Source: Myxococcus sp. RHSTA-1-4 (GTDB lineage: Bacteria > Myxococcota > Myxococcia > Myxococcales > Myxococcaceae). Taken from it: DNA of 64,000 bases. Each line of letters begins with the position of its first letter. Positions within the stretch are counted from its first letter, which is position 1. The stretch lies in the NCBI RefSeq assembly GCF_020037125.1, contig NZ_JAIQDG010000038.1, positions 1 to 64,000 of the forward strand, written 5' to 3'. Position numbers and translations under genes: made by a program. Below, piece after piece: positions 35,971 to 44,897 of this stretch. The notes below the pieces were generated by a model that saw only the letters and a program-made list of their open reading frames with translations, searched no databases and was not told the DNA's origin.

Positions 35971-38900
35971 ATGTCCAGCATGCACATCCTGCGTGGGGCT
36001 CCGGCCCTCTCTGATTTCCGGCTCGCCAAGCTCCTCGCCCGGTGCCGCGAGCGGGTGCCCTCCGTGTCGTCCGTCTACGCGGAGTTCGTGCACTTCCTCG
36101 ACGCCTCGGCGCCCCTCACCGAGGGAGAGCAGGCCACCCTCCGCCGCCTCCTCGAGTACGGCCCCCACGTGGCCGCCGGGGAGCGGGCGGGCAGCCTGCT
36201 TCTGGTGGTGCCCCGGCCGGGCACCATCTCCCCCTGGTCCTCCAAGGCCACCGACATCGCCCACAACTGCGGCCTCGGCGACAAGGTGCGCCGCATGGAG
36301 CGCGGCACCGCCTTCTTCGTCGCCGGCCCCGGTGGCCGCGCGCTGGAGCCCGCGGAGCTGGAGCGCCTGGCGCCGGTGCTGCACGACCGGATGACGCAGG
36401 CGGTGATGGCTCGCCTGGAGGACGCCGCCATCCTCTTCGAGGCGCACACCCCCCGGCCCCTCACCACGGTGGACGTGCTGGGCGGAGGCCGCGCGGCCCT
36501 GGCGAGCGCCAACCGCGACCTGGGCCTCGCCCTGGCCGAGGACGAAATCGACTACCTGGTGGCGCGCTTCACCGAGCTGAAGCGCAACCCCACCGACGTC
36601 GAGCTGATGATGTTCGCGCAGGCCAACAGCGAGCACTGCCGGCACAAAATCTTCAACGCGTCCTGGACCATCGACGGCAAGCCGCGGGAGCGCTCGCTCT
36701 TCCAGGCCATCAAGAACACCTACGCCCGGAACAAGGAGGGCGTGCTCTCCGCCTACAAGGACAACGCGGCCGTCATCGAGGGCTTCGAGGTGGACCGCTT
36801 CTTCCCCCATCCGGAGACGGGGGAGTGGGGCAGCGTCCGTGAGCCGGCCCACATCATGGTGAAGGTGGAGACGCACAACCACCCGACGGCGATTTCTCCG
36901 TACCCGGGCGCCGCCACCGGCGCGGGTGGAGAGATTCGCGACGAGGGCGCCACCGGCCGCGGCGCCAAGCCGAAGGCGGGCCTCACCGGCTTCACCGTCA
37001 GCCACCTGCGCATCCCCGGCTTCGAGCGCCCGTGGGAGCAGCCCTACGGCAAGCCGGACCGCATCGTCTCCGCGCTGGACATCATGATTGACGGCCCGCT
37101 CGGCGGCGCCGCCTTCAACAACGAGTTCGGCCGTCCCAACCTCGCCGGCTACTTCCGCAGCTTCGAGGCGCAGGTGCCCACGCCCGACGGCGTGGAGGTG
37201 CGCGGCTACCACAAGCCCATCATGATTGCCGGCGGCCTGGGCAACATCCGCGCGCCGCACGTGCAGAAGGGGCGCCTCCAGCCGGGCGACAAGCTCATCG
37301 TCCTCGGCGGGCCCGCCATGCTCATCGGCCTGGGCGGCGGCGCCGCGTCCTCCATGGCGCAGGGCGCGAGCGCGGCGGACCTCGACTTCGCCTCCGTGCA
37401 GCGTGACAACGCGGAGATGGAGCGGCGCTGCCAGGAGGTCATCGACCGCTGCTGGTCCATGGGCGACGCCAACCCCATCCGCTCCATCCACGACGTGGGC
37501 GCGGGCGGCCTGTCCAACGCCGTGCCGGAGTTGGCGCACGACAACGAGCTGGGCGGGCGCCTGGAGCTGCGCGCGGTGCCCAACGCCGAGCCGGGCATGT
37601 CTCCGGTGGAAATCTGGTGCAACGAGGCGCAGGAGCGCTACGTGCTGGGCGTGGCCCCCGAGGACCTGTCCCGCTTCGCGGCCCTCTGCGAGCGCGAGCG
37701 CGCTCCCTTCGCGGTGCTGGGTGACGCCACCGCCGAGCAGGTTCTGAAGCTGGGCGATTCCCAGTTCGGCAACGCGCCCATCGACCTGCCCATGGACGTG
37801 CTGTTCGGCAAGCCGCCGCGCATGCACCGCGACGTGAAGTCCCGCCCGCTGGCCCTGCCGCCGCTGAAGCTGGACGTGCCGCTCAAGGACCTGGCCGACC
37901 GCGTGCTGGGCCACCCGACGGTGGCGGACAAGACCTTCCTCATCACCATCGGCGACCGCTCGGTGTCCGGGCTCGTCACCCGAGACCAGATGGTGGGCCC
38001 GTGGCAGGTGCCGGTGGCGGACTGCGCGGTGACGCTGTCCACGGTGACGAGCAACACCGGCGAGGCCATGGCCATGGGCGAGCGCACGCCGCTGGCCATC
38101 GTGGACGCGGCCGCCTCCGCGCGCATGGCGGTGGGTGAGGCCATCACCAACATCGCCTCCGCGCGCATCGGCAAGCTGCCGGACGTGAAGCTCTCCGCCA
38201 ACTGGATGGCGGCGGCGGGCAGCCCCGGAGAGGACGCCAACCTCTTCGCCGCCGTGCAGGCGGTGGGCATGGAGCTGTGCCCCGCGCTGGGGCTCACCAT
38301 CCCCGTGGGCAAGGACTCCATGTCCATGCGCACCGTCTGGGAGGAGGCCGGCGCGCGCAAGGCGGTGACGGCTCCGGTGTCGCTCATCATCTCCGCCTTC
38401 GCCCCCGTGCTGGACGTGCGCCAGTCGCTGACGCCGCAGCTCGTGGACGTGGCCACGGACACGCGGCTGCTGTTCCTGGACCTGGCGCGCGGGAAGCAGC
38501 GGCTGGGCGGCTCGGTGGCGGCGCACGTCTACGGGCAGGTGGGCCCGGAGTGCCCGGACGTGGAGGACCCCGCGCTCTTGAGCGGCTTCTTCTCCGCGGT
38601 GCAGGCGCTCAACGCGGAGGGGCGGCTGCTGGCCTACCACGACCGCTCCGACGGCGGCCTGTGGGCCACGCTGTGCGAGATGGCCTTCGCCGGCCACTGC
38701 GGCCTGGACGTGGACCTGACCGGCCTGGGCGGCAGCATGGTGTCGGCCCTCTTCAACGAGGAGCTGGGCGCGGTGGTGCAGGTGCGCGCCGCCGACGTGG
38801 CGCGGGTGCGCGAGGTGCTGGGCCAGCACGGCCTGGCGGCGCACTGCCATGAGCTGGGCCGGCCCACGGAGGCGCTGGAGGTGCGCGTGCGCCACGGCGG

Positions 38901-39876
38901 CGAGCGGCTGGCGGAGGGCACCATGGCCCTGCGCCGCGCCTGGTCCCGCGTCAGCTACGAGATGCAGTTGCTGCGCGACAACCCCGTCTGCGCCGAGCAG
39001 GAGTACGCCGCGAAGTGCGACCCGGCGGACCCGGGCCTGTCTCCGAAGCTGGCCTTCGACCCGGCCGTGGACGTGGCGGCGCCGTTCATCGCCAGGGGCG
39101 CGCGGCCTCGCGTGGCGGTGCTGCGCGAGCAGGGCGTCAACAGCCAGCAGGAGATGGCGGCGGCCTTCACCCGCGCCGGCTTCACCGCGGTGGACGTGCA
39201 CATGAGCGACATCCTCGCCGGGCGCGTGTCGCTGAAGGACTTCCAGGGCATCATGGCCTGCGGCGGCTTCAGCTACGGCGACGTCCTGGGCGCGGGTGGC
39301 GGCTGGGCGAAGTCCATCCTCTTCAACCCGCGGGCACGCGATGAGTTCGCCGCCTTCTTCGCGCGGCCGGACAGCTTCGGCCTGGGCGCCTGCAACGGCT
39401 GCCAGATGATGGCCCAGCTCAAGGACATCATCCCCGGCGCGGAGCACTTCCCCCGCTTCGTGCGCAACGCCTCGGAGCAGTTCGAGGCGCGCCTGGTGAC
39501 GGTGGAGGTGGCCCGGACGCCGTCCCTCTTCTACCGGGACATGGAAGGCAGCCGGATGCTCATCGTCGCGTCGCACGGCGAGGGCCGCGCGGAGTTCTCC
39601 AGCGACGAGGAGGCCGCGCGCGTCAACGGGTTGGGCTTCGTCACCACGCGCTTCGTGGACAACCACGGCCGCGTGGCGGCGACGTACCCGGCGAACCCCA
39701 ACGGCTCGCCTCACGGCATCGCCGGGCTGACCACTCGCGACGGGCGCTTCACGATTACGATGCCGCACCCGGAGCGAGTGCACCGCTCGGTGCAGCACTC
39801 GTGGCGGCCTCGCGACTGGGGAGACGACGGGCCCTGGATGCGGATGTTCCGCAACGCGCGGGCCTGGCTGGGCTGA
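35971..39876 (+). CDS. purL: Phosphoribosylformylglycinamidine synthase, large (single-chain) type
   Basis: Converts FGAR, glutamine and ATP to FGAM in de novo purine synthesis, in the cytosol. The 1301-aa length equals the single-chain proteobacterial enzyme. Order: N-terminal PurS-like domain (HILRGAPALSDFRLAKLLAR), two ATP-binding synthetase halves (NSEHCRHKIFNA, VKVETHNHPTAISP, GLGGGAASSMAQG, HDRSDGGLWATLCEM), and a C-terminal class I glutaminase (nucleophile Cys in GLGACNGCQMM; His-Glu in MPHPERVHRS). The start at 35971 matches the family N-terminus; an ATG nine bases on is an alternative. No riboswitch is evident in the 200-bp upstream gap. Confidence 0.98.
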   Translation: MSSMHILRGAPALSDFRLAKLLARCRERVPSVSSVYAEFVHFLDASAPLTEGEQATLRRLLEYGPHVAAGERAGSLLLVVPRPGTISPWSSKATDIAHNCGLGDKVRRMERGTAFFVAGPGGRALEPAELERLAPVLHDRMTQAVMARLEDAAILFEAHTPRPLTTVDVLGGGRAALASANRDLGLALAEDEIDYLVARFTELKRNPTDVELMMFAQANSEHCRHKIFNASWTIDGKPRERSLFQAIKNTYARNKEGVLSAYKDNAAVIEGFEVDRFFPHPETGEWGSVREPAHIMVKVETHNHPTAISPYPGAATGAGGEIRDEGATGRGAKPKAGLTGFTVSHLRIPGFERPWEQPYGKPDRIVSALDIMIDGPLGGAAFNNEFGRPNLAGYFRSFEAQVPTPDGVEVRGYHKPIMIAGGLGNIRAPHVQKGRLQPGDKLIVLGGPAMLIGLGGGAASSMAQGASAADLDFASVQRDNAEMERRCQEVIDRCWSMGDANPIRSIHDVGAGGLSNAVPELAHDNELGGRLELRAVPNAEPGMSPVEIWCNEAQERYVLGVAPEDLSRFAALCERERAPFAVLGDATAEQVLKLGDSQFGNAPIDLPMDVLFGKPPRMHRDVKSRPLALPPLKLDVPLKDLADRVLGHPTVADKTFLITIGDRSVSGLVTRDQMVGPWQVPVADCAVTLSTVTSNTGEAMAMGERTPLAIVDAAASARMAVGEAITNIASARIGKLPDVKLSANWMAAAGSPGEDANLFAAVQAVGMELCPALGLTIPVGKDSMSMRTVWEEAGARKAVTAPVSLIISAFAPVLDVRQSLTPQLVDVATDTRLLFLDLARGKQRLGGSVAAHVYGQVGPECPDVEDPALLSGFFSAVQALNAEGRLLAYHDRSDGGLWATLCEMAFAGHCGLDVDLTGLGGSMVSALFNEELGAVVQVRAADVARVREVLGQHGLAAHCHELGRPTEALEVRVRHGGERLAEGTMALRRAWSRVSYEMQLLRDNPVCAEQEYAAKCDPADPGLSPKLAFDPAVDVAAPFIARGARPRVAVLREQGVNSQQEMAAAFTRAGFTAVDVHMSDILAGRVSLKDFQGIMACGGFSYGDVLGAGGGWAKSILFNPRARDEFAAFFARPDSFGLGACNGCQMMAQLKDIIPGAEHFPRFVRNASEQFEARLVTVEVARTPSLFYRDMEGSRMLIVASHGEGRAEFSSDEEAARVNGLGFVTTRFVDNHGRVAATYPANPNGSPHGIAGLTTRDGRFTITMPHPERVHRSVQHSWRPRDWGDDGPWMRMFRNARAWLG

Positions 39877-39887
39877 GCGGGGTGTGA

Positions 39888-39920
39888 CCCGGCCTCCCCG
39901 CGTTGACGGAGGAGGCCGGG
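39888..39920. terminator. Bidirectional terminator between purL and msrB
   Basis: Perfect 10-bp inverted repeat (CCCGGCCTCC / GGAGGCCGGG) with a 13-nt loop in the 54-bp gap between two convergent genes. There is no long T-run in either direction, as is usual in genomes of this G+C. Confidence 0.6.
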
Positions 39921-39930
39921 CGCCGGGTGC

Positions 39931-40353
39931 CTACGCCTTCACGAGCTCGAGGGGCTGTCCTTCCGGCACGTGCTTCATGGCCACGGAGTTCATGCAGTAG
40001 CGCAGGCCGGTGGGCGGCGGGCCGTCCGGGAAGACGTGGCCCAGGTGTCCGTCACACCGCGCGCAGCGGACCTCCGTGCGAATCATCCCGTACGAGCGGT
40101 CCTGCACCTCCGTCACCGAGTCCCCGGTCAGCGGCTGGGTGAAGGACGGCCAGCCGGTGCCGGACTCGAACTTCGTCCCCGCCTTGAACAGCGGGTTGCC
40201 GCAGCCGGCGCACACGTACGTGCCGGGCGTCTTCGTCCCCAGGAAGCAGCCCGAGCCGGGGCGCTCCGTCCCGTGCCGGCGCAGGATGTCGTACTCCTCC
40301 GGGCTCAGGCGCTTGCGCCACTCGTCGTCGCTGAGGATGAGCTTGTCCACCAT
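39931..40353 (-). CDS. msrB: Peptide-methionine (R)-S-oxide reductase
   Basis: Repairs methionine-R-sulfoxide in oxidised proteins. The 140-aa cytosolic form has the two zinc CxxC pairs (YVCAGCGNPL and VRCARCDGHLGHVF), GTGWPSF in the active-site strand, and the catalytic Cys in RYCMNSVAM. The start at 40353 (MVDKLILSDDEW) is preceded by AAAGGAGC. It is convergent with purL and divergent from the CBS-domain gene. No fused MsrA domain is present. Confidence 0.96.
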   Translation of the reverse strand: MVDKLILSDDEWRKRLSPEEYDILRRHGTERPGSGCFLGTKTPGTYVCAGCGNPLFKAGTKFESGTGWPSFTQPLTGDSVTEVQDRSYGMIRTEVRCARCDGHLGHVFPDGPPPTGLRYCMNSVAMKHVPEGQPLELVKA

Positions 40354-40564
40354 GCCGTCGTGCTCCTTTCGGGGCCCGGGGCACAATCCCGGGCGAAGCT
40401 TTCAGATGCGCATCCTGCCCCGTCGTCGCGCCTGGAGGGCAACCAGGAATGCGTCGCGCTGTCCGGTGGGCTGCTCCGGGTCCATGCATCGGGCGCAGGC
40501 CAGCACGGAGCCACCAGGGCACCCACGGTAGGGAGGAGGGGGACATCTCGCAGAGGAGGAGCCG

Positions 40565-40981
40565 ATGCGGATTGGCGAGTTGATGACCAAGAACCTGGAG
40601 ACCATCGAGGCGGGCGAGCCCGTGCGCGCCGCGGCCCTGAGGATGCGGACCTGCAACATCGGCTCGCTCCCCGTCCTGGAGGGTGGACAGCTGGTGGGCA
40701 TGCTGACGGACCGGGACATCACCGTGCGCTGCACCGCGCTGGGCCAGGACCCGAACACCACCCAGGTCCGTGAGGTCATGACGTCCACCGTCGTCACCTG
40801 CGGCACGGAGGAGACGCTCGAAGTGGCCGAGAAGATGATGGAGGACAAGATGGTGCGCCGCCTGGTCGTCGTGGACGCGCAGCGGAGGCCCGTCGGCATC
40901 CTCAGCCTGGATGACCTGGCCACCGTGCCCGAGGAGGTGCTGCACACCGGCGAGGTGCTCGAGCGCCTCCACCAGGCCTGA
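40565..40981 (+). CDS. Tandem CBS-domain protein
   Basis: Protein of 138 aa made of one CBS pair: first motif with IGELMTKNLETIEAGEPVRA and GMLTDRDITVRC, second with VREVMTSTVVTCGTEETLEV and GILSLDDLATV. Free-standing CBS pairs bind adenosyl ligands such as AMP, ATP or SAM and often act as energy or stress sensors. The ATG at 40565 follows GAGGAGG. No partner domain or operon gene is visible, so the regulated target is unknown. Confidence 0.93.
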   Translation: MRIGELMTKNLETIEAGEPVRAAALRMRTCNIGSLPVLEGGQLVGMLTDRDITVRCTALGQDPNTTQVREVMTSTVVTCGTEETLEVAEKMMEDKMVRRLVVVDAQRRPVGILSLDDLATVPEEVLHTGEVLERLHQA

Positions 40982-40984
40982 GGC

Positions 40985-41209
40985 TCACTTCCGCCCGCCT
41001 GCCTTCCGCGGGGGCGGGCGCCGGGTCTCCATTCCGGGCAGCTCCTGCTGGACGGGGGCTGCCCGCTGCTTCTTCGGCGCGGGACGCTTCGCGGTGGTGG
41101 ATGTATCCCGCGCAGTCCGCGCCGCGACGGGACCCGACGGGGAAAGACCCGCCGGGAGCGAGGCCACCCGAGCTACCCGGTACGTCCCACGCTCCACCTG
41201 ATGGGGCAA
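40985..41209 (-). CDS. Possible small basic Pro/Lys-rich protein
   Basis: A 74-codon frame opening with TTG and ending 3 bp from the CBS gene. The product is rich in Arg, Lys, Pro and Ala with a basic C-terminus (RRPPPRKAGGRK). Third-position bias is weaker than in the neighbours and no Shine-Dalgarno is clear, so this may be a chance frame. If real it could be a small nucleic-acid-binding protein. The next 243 bp up to 41452 hold no credible gene. Confidence 0.3.
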   Translation of the reverse strand: MPHQVERGTYRVARVASLPAGLSPSGPVAARTARDTSTTAKRPAPKKQRAAPVQQELPGMETRRPPPRKAGGRK

Positions 41210-41452
41210 TGGGCAGGCGGAGCAGGTGTCCGGGACGTGCGCCGAGGTTCTGCGTCAGGGTGGGCCGACGTGCGCCGCATGGGGAGGGCGTGTCACCCCG
41301 AGAAGAGCCGGCGGGTGCTGGCGGACGGTGAGTGAATGGGTCCAGAATGCACCTCCGCCGTTTCGAGGGTGCGCGCGGCCCCGCACCCGCCTGTTCTCCG
41401 TCGTCCGGGGCGTGCTCCCGGACCGTGAGTCCTCTTGTGGGTGGGGGTTCAA

Positions 41453-43036
41453 ATGCACGTTCCTCTTTCGATGGTGTTCTTCCGCGCGCCCGCGCTGCGA
41501 GTGGCGCTCGTGGCGGGGCTCCTTGGCATGGCTGCCTGCAAGGGCTCGACGGGCTCCGAAGGGCCCGCGGGGCCCGCGGGTCCTCAGGGGCCCGAGGGGC
41601 CCGCGGGAGGTCCTCAAGGTCCGCAGGGGCTGAGCGCGCTGCTGCTCACCACCCCCGAGCCGGCGGGCACGAACTGCGCGTTCGGAGGTGTCCGGCTGCA
41701 GGCCGGGGTCGACTCGGACCGGAGCGGAGCGCTGGAAGGCGCGGAGCTGGACTCGGCGACCACGCGGTACATCTGCAACGGGGCAACGGGAGCAACGGGA
41801 ACAACGGGGCCCCAGGGAGAGCGGGGCCTGGGTGCGCTCGTGGCCACGGAGGTCGAACTGGCGGGGAGCAACTGCGCGCATGGCGGGACGCGGCTGCTGG
41901 CCGGCGTCGACCGGGATGGCGACGGGACGCTGGACGGTGACGAGGTGGATGCGGCGTCCACGAAGTACCTCTGCAACGGCGCGCCAGGTCCGCAGGGGCC
42001 ACAGGGCGCGACGGGGCCTCAGGGGCCCACCGGCGAGACGGGGCTGCAGGGGCCCCAGGGGGAGTCCGGTGCGCTCGCGCTCTACGGCGACGGCTCCGCG
42101 GGGGACTTCACCCTCCAATCCTTCCAACAGCCGCGGTACTTCCAGGCCGGGAACTTCCCCCTGCCCGCTGGCGCCAACCTCATGTTCCGGAACGTGACCA
42201 TCGACGGCACGCTCATCGTGTCGAGCGGGACGATGATTCGCGCCACCGGCGACATCATCATCGGTCAGAGTGGAAGCATCATCGTCAGCCCCGACTTCCA
42301 GATTCAGACCCTCAACCCGCCGCAGAAGGGCATCGCCATGTCCGCCGCCTGGCAACATCTGGGTGGACGGGGGCTGGACCTGGGGCGCACCTCGCTGCTC
42401 TCCCGTGCCGACCTCGCGGGGGGCGGCAGTGGCTATCGCTCGACGACGAACGCCGACATCCTCGGCGGCGACGGCGGTGGGCGGCTCATCCTTGCCGCCA
42501 AGGGCAACATCATCATCCGCGGCTACATCGACGCCAACGGCCGCCAGGGCATCAACAACAGCATTCCCACCATCAATCGGCCCGCTGGTTCGCCGACGCC
42601 CGTGGCGGGCGGTGGCGGCGGTGGTGGCGGCGTCGTCAGCCTCATCTCCCGTGGCACCATCACCGTGGACACCAACGGTAGAATCTACGCGAATGGCGGC
42701 AACGGGGCCGTTGGCTGGAATGGCTCCAGCCCGGTGGCGGGGCAGATGTACGGCGGCGGCGGAGGCGGCGGCGGTGGCATCATCCAGTTCCTCTCCGCGA
42801 ACACGCCCGTCATCGTGAATTCCGCCAACGTCCAGGTGAACGGCGGCACGGCGGGCGCGTCGGCTGTCTCGGGCGCGGCCACCAGCCTGGAGCAGACCGG
42901 CGGCGGTGGTGGCGGCAGCGCGGGCAATGGCGGAGATGGCACGGCCTTGACGGTGGCCGCTGGCGCCGCCAAGCCGGGCACCGCGGGAGACATCATCACC
43001 GTCAAGGCGGCCCAGCCGGAGCTGCTTTTCTTCTGA
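41453..43036 (+). CDS. Collagen-like, calcium-loop-bearing surface lipoprotein
   Basis: Protein of 527 aa with a lipoprotein signal (VALVAGLLGMAAC). The mature part alternates Gly-X-Y collagen-like runs (residues about 38-60, 115-125, 175-205) with two copies of a 45-residue repeat that has two Cys each and a DxDxxG loop: VDSDRSGALEGAEL and VDRDGDGTLDGDEV. The second fits an EF-hand-type calcium loop. This is the DUF7151-like arrangement. The C-terminal 320 residues are Gly-rich short strands (GGGGGGGG turns, IDGTLIVSSGTMI, GTITVDTNGRIYANGG), probably a parallel beta-helix. Likely an outer-surface adhesion or matrix protein. Start at 41453; 41471 is an alternative. Confidence 0.85.
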   Translation: MHVPLSMVFFRAPALRVALVAGLLGMAACKGSTGSEGPAGPAGPQGPEGPAGGPQGPQGLSALLLTTPEPAGTNCAFGGVRLQAGVDSDRSGALEGAELDSATTRYICNGATGATGTTGPQGERGLGALVATEVELAGSNCAHGGTRLLAGVDRDGDGTLDGDEVDAASTKYLCNGAPGPQGPQGATGPQGPTGETGLQGPQGESGALALYGDGSAGDFTLQSFQQPRYFQAGNFPLPAGANLMFRNVTIDGTLIVSSGTMIRATGDIIIGQSGSIIVSPDFQIQTLNPPQKGIAMSAAWQHLGGRGLDLGRTSLLSRADLAGGGSGYRSTTNADILGGDGGGRLILAAKGNIIIRGYIDANGRQGINNSIPTINRPAGSPTPVAGGGGGGGGVVSLISRGTITVDTNGRIYANGGNGAVGWNGSSPVAGQMYGGGGGGGGGIIQFLSANTPVIVNSANVQVNGGTAGASAVSGAATSLEQTGGGGGGSAGNGGDGTALTVAAGAAKPGTAGDIITVKAAQPELLFF

Positions 43037-43056
43037 GCGGAGCCCGTCCGCGGATA

Positions 43057-43086
43057 GCCCGCCCCCTCGCACCGGAAGGGGCGGGC
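43057..43086. terminator. Bidirectional terminator between the collagen-like gene and thrS-like gene
   Basis: Perfect 9-bp arms GCCCGCCCC and GGGGCGGGC with a 12-nt loop, lying in the 61-bp gap between two convergent genes. Confidence 0.65.
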
Positions 43087-43097
43087 CGTCCCCCGGC

Positions 43098-44300
43098 TCA
43101 GGCGGGTACCGCCGGACGGCACGCGGCCACCAATTCCGCGACCGCGTTGTCCCACGGCAGGTCCTTCTGCGCGCCGTCGCGCTGGCGCAGGCGTACGCCG
43201 CCGGCCTCCACCTCGCGAGCGCCCACCACCACCAGCCACGGCGCGCCGGCTCCGTGCGCGTCGACAATCTTCCTCGACAGCGACTCGTTCCGGACGTCGG
43301 CGCGGGCGCGACAGCCCGCCTCGCGCAGCCGGGCGGCGAAGCGCTCCGCGTAGTCCGCCGCGGCCTCACCCACGGACGCCACCACCACCTGCTCCGGGGC
43401 GAGCCACGCTGGCAGCGCGCCACCGTGGTGCTCCAGCAGCACGCCGATGAAGCGCTCCAGGCTGCCCAGCAGCGCGCGGTGAAGCATCACCGGACGGACC
43501 CGCGCGCCCGAGGCGTCCACGTAGCGCAGGTCGAAGCGCTCGGGGAGCACCAGGTCGAGCTGAATCGTCCCGCACTGCCACGCGCGCCCCAGCCGGTCCT
43601 TCAGCACGAACTCCAGCTTGGGCCCGTAGAAGGCGCCCTGGCCCGGCTGCATGAGGCACTCCAGTCCGGCCTCCTTCGCGGCCGACAGCAGCCACGCCTC
43701 GGCCTTGTCCCAGAGGGCGTCCTCACCGGCGCGCACCTCCGGCCGGCTGGAGAAGGCCACCTGCACGTCGTCGAAGCCGAAGCCCGCGTAGAAGTCCTTC
43801 AGCGAGCCCACGAAGCGGACCACCTCCCGCTGCACCTGGTCCTCGGAGCAGAAGATGTGGCCGTCGTCCTGCGTGAACTGGCGCAGGCGGAACAGGCCGT
43901 GCAGCGCGCCGCCCGGCTCGCTGCGGTGCACGAGGCCGAACTCGCCCAGCCGCAGGGGCAGGTCCCTGTAGCTGGGCGCCATGCGCTGCACGAGCTCGAT
44001 GTGGCCGGGGCAGTTCACGGGCTTCACCGCGAGGTGCCGCCCGCCGTCCTCCACGAGGAACATGTTCTCGCGGAAGTTCTCCCAGTGGCCGCTGCGCTCC
44101 CAGAGGGGCTGCGCGTAGATTTGCGGCGTCCGGACTTCGCTGAAGCCCTCGCGCTGCATGCGCCGGCGGACGTGGTCCTCCAGCAGCCGGTACAGCATCC
44201 AGCCGCGCGGGTGCCAGAACACCATGCCCGGGGCCTCCTCCTGCAGGTGGAAGAGGTCCAGGCGCTGGCCCAGCGAGCGGTGGTCGTGTTCGTCAAGCAT
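43098..44300 (-). CDS. thrS: Threonyl-tRNA synthetase paralogue lacking TGS and editing domains
   Basis: Charges tRNA-Thr. At 400 aa it is far shorter than the usual 640 aa: it begins at the class II catalytic core and lacks the N-terminal TGS and N2 editing domains. The core is intact: motif 1 region HPRGWMLYRLLEDH, the zinc Cys in VNCPGHIEL, motif 2 HRSEPGGALHGLFRLRQFTQDDGH, and motif 3 with the zinc His in VMLHRALLGSLERF. The C-terminal anticodon-binding domain follows (LAPEQVVVASVG to WLVVVGAREV). The ATG at 44300 has GGAGAC upstream. An Anabaena ThrRS paralogue also lacks the editing domain. A second, full-length thrS probably exists elsewhere; this one may be conditional or give resistance to a ThrRS inhibitor. 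Confidence 0.93.
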   Translation of the reverse strand: MLDEHDHRSLGQRLDLFHLQEEAPGMVFWHPRGWMLYRLLEDHVRRRMQREGFSEVRTPQIYAQPLWERSGHWENFRENMFLVEDGGRHLAVKPVNCPGHIELVQRMAPSYRDLPLRLGEFGLVHRSEPGGALHGLFRLRQFTQDDGHIFCSEDQVQREVVRFVGSLKDFYAGFGFDDVQVAFSSRPEVRAGEDALWDKAEAWLLSAAKEAGLECLMQPGQGAFYGPKLEFVLKDRLGRAWQCGTIQLDLVLPERFDLRYVDASGARVRPVMLHRALLGSLERFIGVLLEHHGGALPAWLAPEQVVVASVGEAAADYAERFAARLREAGCRARADVRNESLSRKIVDAHGAGAPWLVVVGAREVEAGGVRLRQRDGAQKDLPWDNAVAELVAACRPAVPA

Positions 44301-44358
44301 TGCTGCGTCTCCGTTTCGGAAGTGGTGGAAAGCCCATCCGGACGGAGCGCTGAGCGAG

Positions 44359-44403
44359 CGCACGGTTGCCCCGGCCGGAGAAGGCGGGGCAGGGAACCGT
44401 GCG
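44359..44403 (-). promoter_or_regulatory. Strong leader hairpin upstream of the thrS-like gene
   Basis: A 9-bp stem (CGCACGGTT / AACCGTGCG) continues after a 4-nt bulge into a 6-bp GC stem (GCCCCG / CGGGGC) closing a short loop. It lies 59-103 nt upstream of the thrS-like start. It could be a translational operator or attenuator of this gene, or the terminator of the small lipoprotein gene that reads the same way from 44803. I see no T-box consensus. Confidence 0.45.
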
Positions 44404-44545
44404 TTCGTCAGCTCACCACGCGACGCGCACCGCTCCACACCCGCCGAAGCGAGTCGTGGTGGTGGTCGCGGTGGTGAAGATGACGAAGCTCACGAAGGCA
44501 AAACTGCTGGGGGCGACGAAAAATGTCAAGTCGCCCCCGGGGACA

Positions 44546-44803
44546 CTACGGGCAAAGCCAGACGCGAGAGATGTCCGTGCAGGTACAGACGAAGGTCTTC
44601 CCTCCAAGGCAGCAGTTCGTCCTATCGCCCCCGCGCCCACACCCCGTCATGTCGAGGTCTTCGCAGGCGGGAATGCTGGCGTCGCAGAGCGCCCCGGTGG
44701 CCGACGCGAGCTCCTCCTCGGGCTGGACCTCGACATCGGTCCCTCCACAGCCCAACAGGGAGACACCGAACAGCACCGCCACCGCGACAAGGGAACGCTT
44801 CAT
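44546..44803 (-). CDS. Small Cys-rich lipoprotein
   Basis: Protein of 85 aa with a lipoprotein signal (MKRSLVAVAVLFGVSLLGC). The mature 67 residues contain an acidic stretch (EVQPEEELA) followed by eight Cys in the last 47 residues (CDASIPACEDLDMTGCG, NCCLGG, VCTCT, LCP), suggesting four disulfides in a secreted knot-like domain. Such mini-lipoproteins are common in myxobacteria and usually of unknown function. The ATG at 44803 and the lipobox make this a real gene despite its size. Confidence 0.78.
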   Translation of the reverse strand: MKRSLVAVAVLFGVSLLGCGGTDVEVQPEEELASATGALCDASIPACEDLDMTGCGRGGDRTNCCLGGKTFVCTCTDISRVWLCP

Positions 44804-44897
44804 GGGAAACCTCGGTAGTTGATTGAGACGGCTCAGTCTAGCCGAGGCTCACCTGGCTGTCCGGGCTATCTCATCCCGAGGCGCTCCGGGGCACGCC

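Noticed and set aside
35947..39798. Minus-strand frame of almost 1300 codons opposite purL
   Set aside because: PurL on the plus strand has all catalytic motifs; the opposite frame has none.
41255..43423. Minus-strand frame opposite the collagen-like gene
   Set aside because: The plus-strand gene has a lipobox, Gly-X-Y runs and repeats; the antisense product is compositionally random and also overlaps the thrS-like gene.
44301..44545. T-box riboswitch upstream of the thrS-like gene
   Set aside because: No T-box consensus or specifier-loop arrangement seen; T-boxes are rare outside Gram-positives.
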